20,198 nucleotides of DNA. It comes from Paraglomus occultum. Taxonomy: Eukaryota > Glomeromycota > Glomeromycetes > Paraglomerales > Paraglomeraceae. A program made the translations under genes and the position numbers. The notes beneath the pieces were generated by a model. That model did not search any database, was not told the DNA's origin, and saw nothing but the letters and a program-made list of their open reading frames with translations. The stretch spans positions 1 through 20,198 of the forward strand of contig CAJVPJ010000640.1 of the NCBI GenBank assembly GCA_910592205.1, read 5' to 3'. Positions 19,275 through 20,198 of this stretch are shown here, in pieces (position 1 is the first letter of the stretch; each line of letters opens with the position of its first letter).

Positions 19275-20198
19275 ATGACACGCAGATTGATTCTCGAAGA
19301 GATAATAAATAATATACGGGAACAACCGGAAACAACACCCATACTTGCGCTTACAAAGACGTACGGTAAATTATGGCCGCATTGTGAAGACGCAAGGATC
19401 GAAGAAAGGAAGAATGAAGTGTTCCAACACATTGCTCAATCATCTTATATTCCCTTACAAACAAATCCACAGCAAGCCCCGCCGCCATTCAAAATAGCAA
19501 TTCTCGACTCTTCCTTCAATCCCCCAACGAAGGCTCACGTACAACTCCTCCTTAACTCGCTTACCACATCTCTTTATGCACCATTCACCAATGAACCAGT
19601 AAAAGTAGAGTTTGATGCGTGCCTATTATTATATTCTACCAAGAATGCGGATAAAGTCCTAAAGGAGCATGATGCTGGTCCTGTTGATAGAGTATTGATG
19701 ATGGAGAATGTGGCCGAGTATTTAAATGAGATAGCTAAAGGAAGGGTAACAAAAGAAAAGGCGTCTGCTGATGAATCGAACAGTTCAGTAGATTACAAAT
19801 TAGCAGAGAGTCGTGATGACATCAGCAACAACGAAATGTCTTCAACCGCCAATGATGCAAAATTTCATTCAATCCAGAACATTGCGGTAGGAATAACCAA
19901 TTCATCCCGATTTACGGACAAATCACGCGCTCTCTTATCTTATTGTTATCCAGCGTTTTCGCCTTGCCTATATTTTATATTGGGCTTCGATACACTCATT
20001 CGTCTGTTTTCTCCCCGTTATTACACTGACATCTCCTCGTCGCTTTCCTTTTTGTTCTCTAATTCCTACACAATTTACGCCGAGCGCGATATTAATGATA
20101 AAACAGTTGAGAATGAGTTTTGGCGCGGAAATAAATGGGCTAAAGAATATGCGGACAAAATATATAGGGTAGAAATTGACGATGACGTTCAGAATGTG
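19275..20198 (+). CDS. NMNAT-like (POF1-type) nucleotidyltransferase, 5' partial
   Basis: The frame is open for 308 codons from the ATG at 19275 to the window edge; no in-frame ATG lies between it and the TAA at 19176. Residues 73-99 carry the Rossmann nucleotidyltransferase entry strand and motif (IAILDSSFNPPTKAHVQLLL): the T85-x-x-H88 pair corresponds to the (H/T)xxH site that binds the nucleotide phosphates. LLYSTKNADK (118-127), VDRVLMMENVAEYL (137-150), NIAVGITNSSRFTDK (202-216) and LYFILGFDTLIRLFSPRYY (232-250) follow the order seen in fungal nicotinamide-nucleotide adenylyltransferase-like proteins such as yeast POF1. These would join NMN and ATP to make NAD, or act as related ATPases. 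Residues about 152-198 are a Ser/Asp/Lys/Glu-rich low-complexity insertion. The window ends at DDDVQNV, about where the family's Ser-Ser-Thr-x-x-Arg motif would be expected, so catalytic completeness cannot be judged. Divergent to the BTB/CAP-Gly gene. Confidence 0.85.
   Translation, partial: MTRRLILEEIINNIREQPETTPILALTKTYGKLWPHCEDARIEERKNEVFQHIAQSSYIPLQTNPQQAPPPFKIAILDSSFNPPTKAHVQLLLNSLTTSLYAPFTNEPVKVEFDACLLLYSTKNADKVLKEHDAGPVDRVLMMENVAEYLNEIAKGRVTKEKASADESNSSVDYKLAESRDDISNNEMSSTANDAKFHSIQNIAVGITNSSRFTDKSRALLSYCYPAFSPCLYFILGFDTLIRLFSPRYYTDISSSLSFLFSNSYTIYAERDINDKTVENEFWRGNKWAKEYADKIYRVEIDDDVQNV

Overview
This is an AT-rich eukaryotic window, almost certainly from a fungus. The genes have GT-AG introns, some with clear branch points. 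Promoters carry TATA boxes, AATAAA-type signals follow the stops, and there are no operons or ribosome binding sites. A solitary secreted ML-domain (NPC2-like) protein, long AT-rich spacers with decayed repeats, and the overall protein style fit an early-diverging fungus such as an arbuscular-mycorrhizal Glomeromycotina. The lineage is my inference; no marker gene in the window proves it.

Four genes can be supported. (1) 4524-4811, plus strand: an intact, intronless 95-residue acidic protein of unknown family. It has a TATA box and a remarkable transcribed leader with no G for 145 bases. (2) 12763-13209, plus strand: a small secreted ML/MD-2-related lipid-recognition protein with its own TATA box and nearby AATAAA. 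(3) 14983-18563, minus strand: a four-exon gene for a 971-residue protein with two N-terminal BTB/POZ modules, a helical BACK-like region, a long basic Ser/Thr-rich disordered linker and a C-terminal CAP-Gly domain. It appears as three separate open frames, and its last exon is too short to show as one. The splice sites join them cleanly, and each junction restores a conserved domain. (4) 19275 to the window end, plus strand: the 5' part (308 codons, still open) of a fungal NMNAT-like (POF1-type) nucleotidyltransferase. It is transcribed divergently from gene 3 across a 711-bp shared promoter region.

The rest is spacer. Positions 1-143 may be a decayed coding remnant. Positions 144-4316 and about 5060-12700 hold no gene I can defend, only AT-rich DNA, short chance open frames, a possible Tc1/mariner-like terminal repeat near 8643 and a degenerate AACCGGT/TTTAAACC repeat patch near 11078-11212. 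Positions 13210-14982 are also empty.

The most interesting object is the tandem-BTB/CAP-Gly protein. BTB modules commonly dimerise or recruit CUL3 ubiquitin ligase, and CAP-Gly domains bind the C-terminal EEY/F tails of tubulin and EB1. The architecture therefore suggests a microtubule-tip scaffold or ubiquitin-ligase adaptor. That role is inference from domain content.
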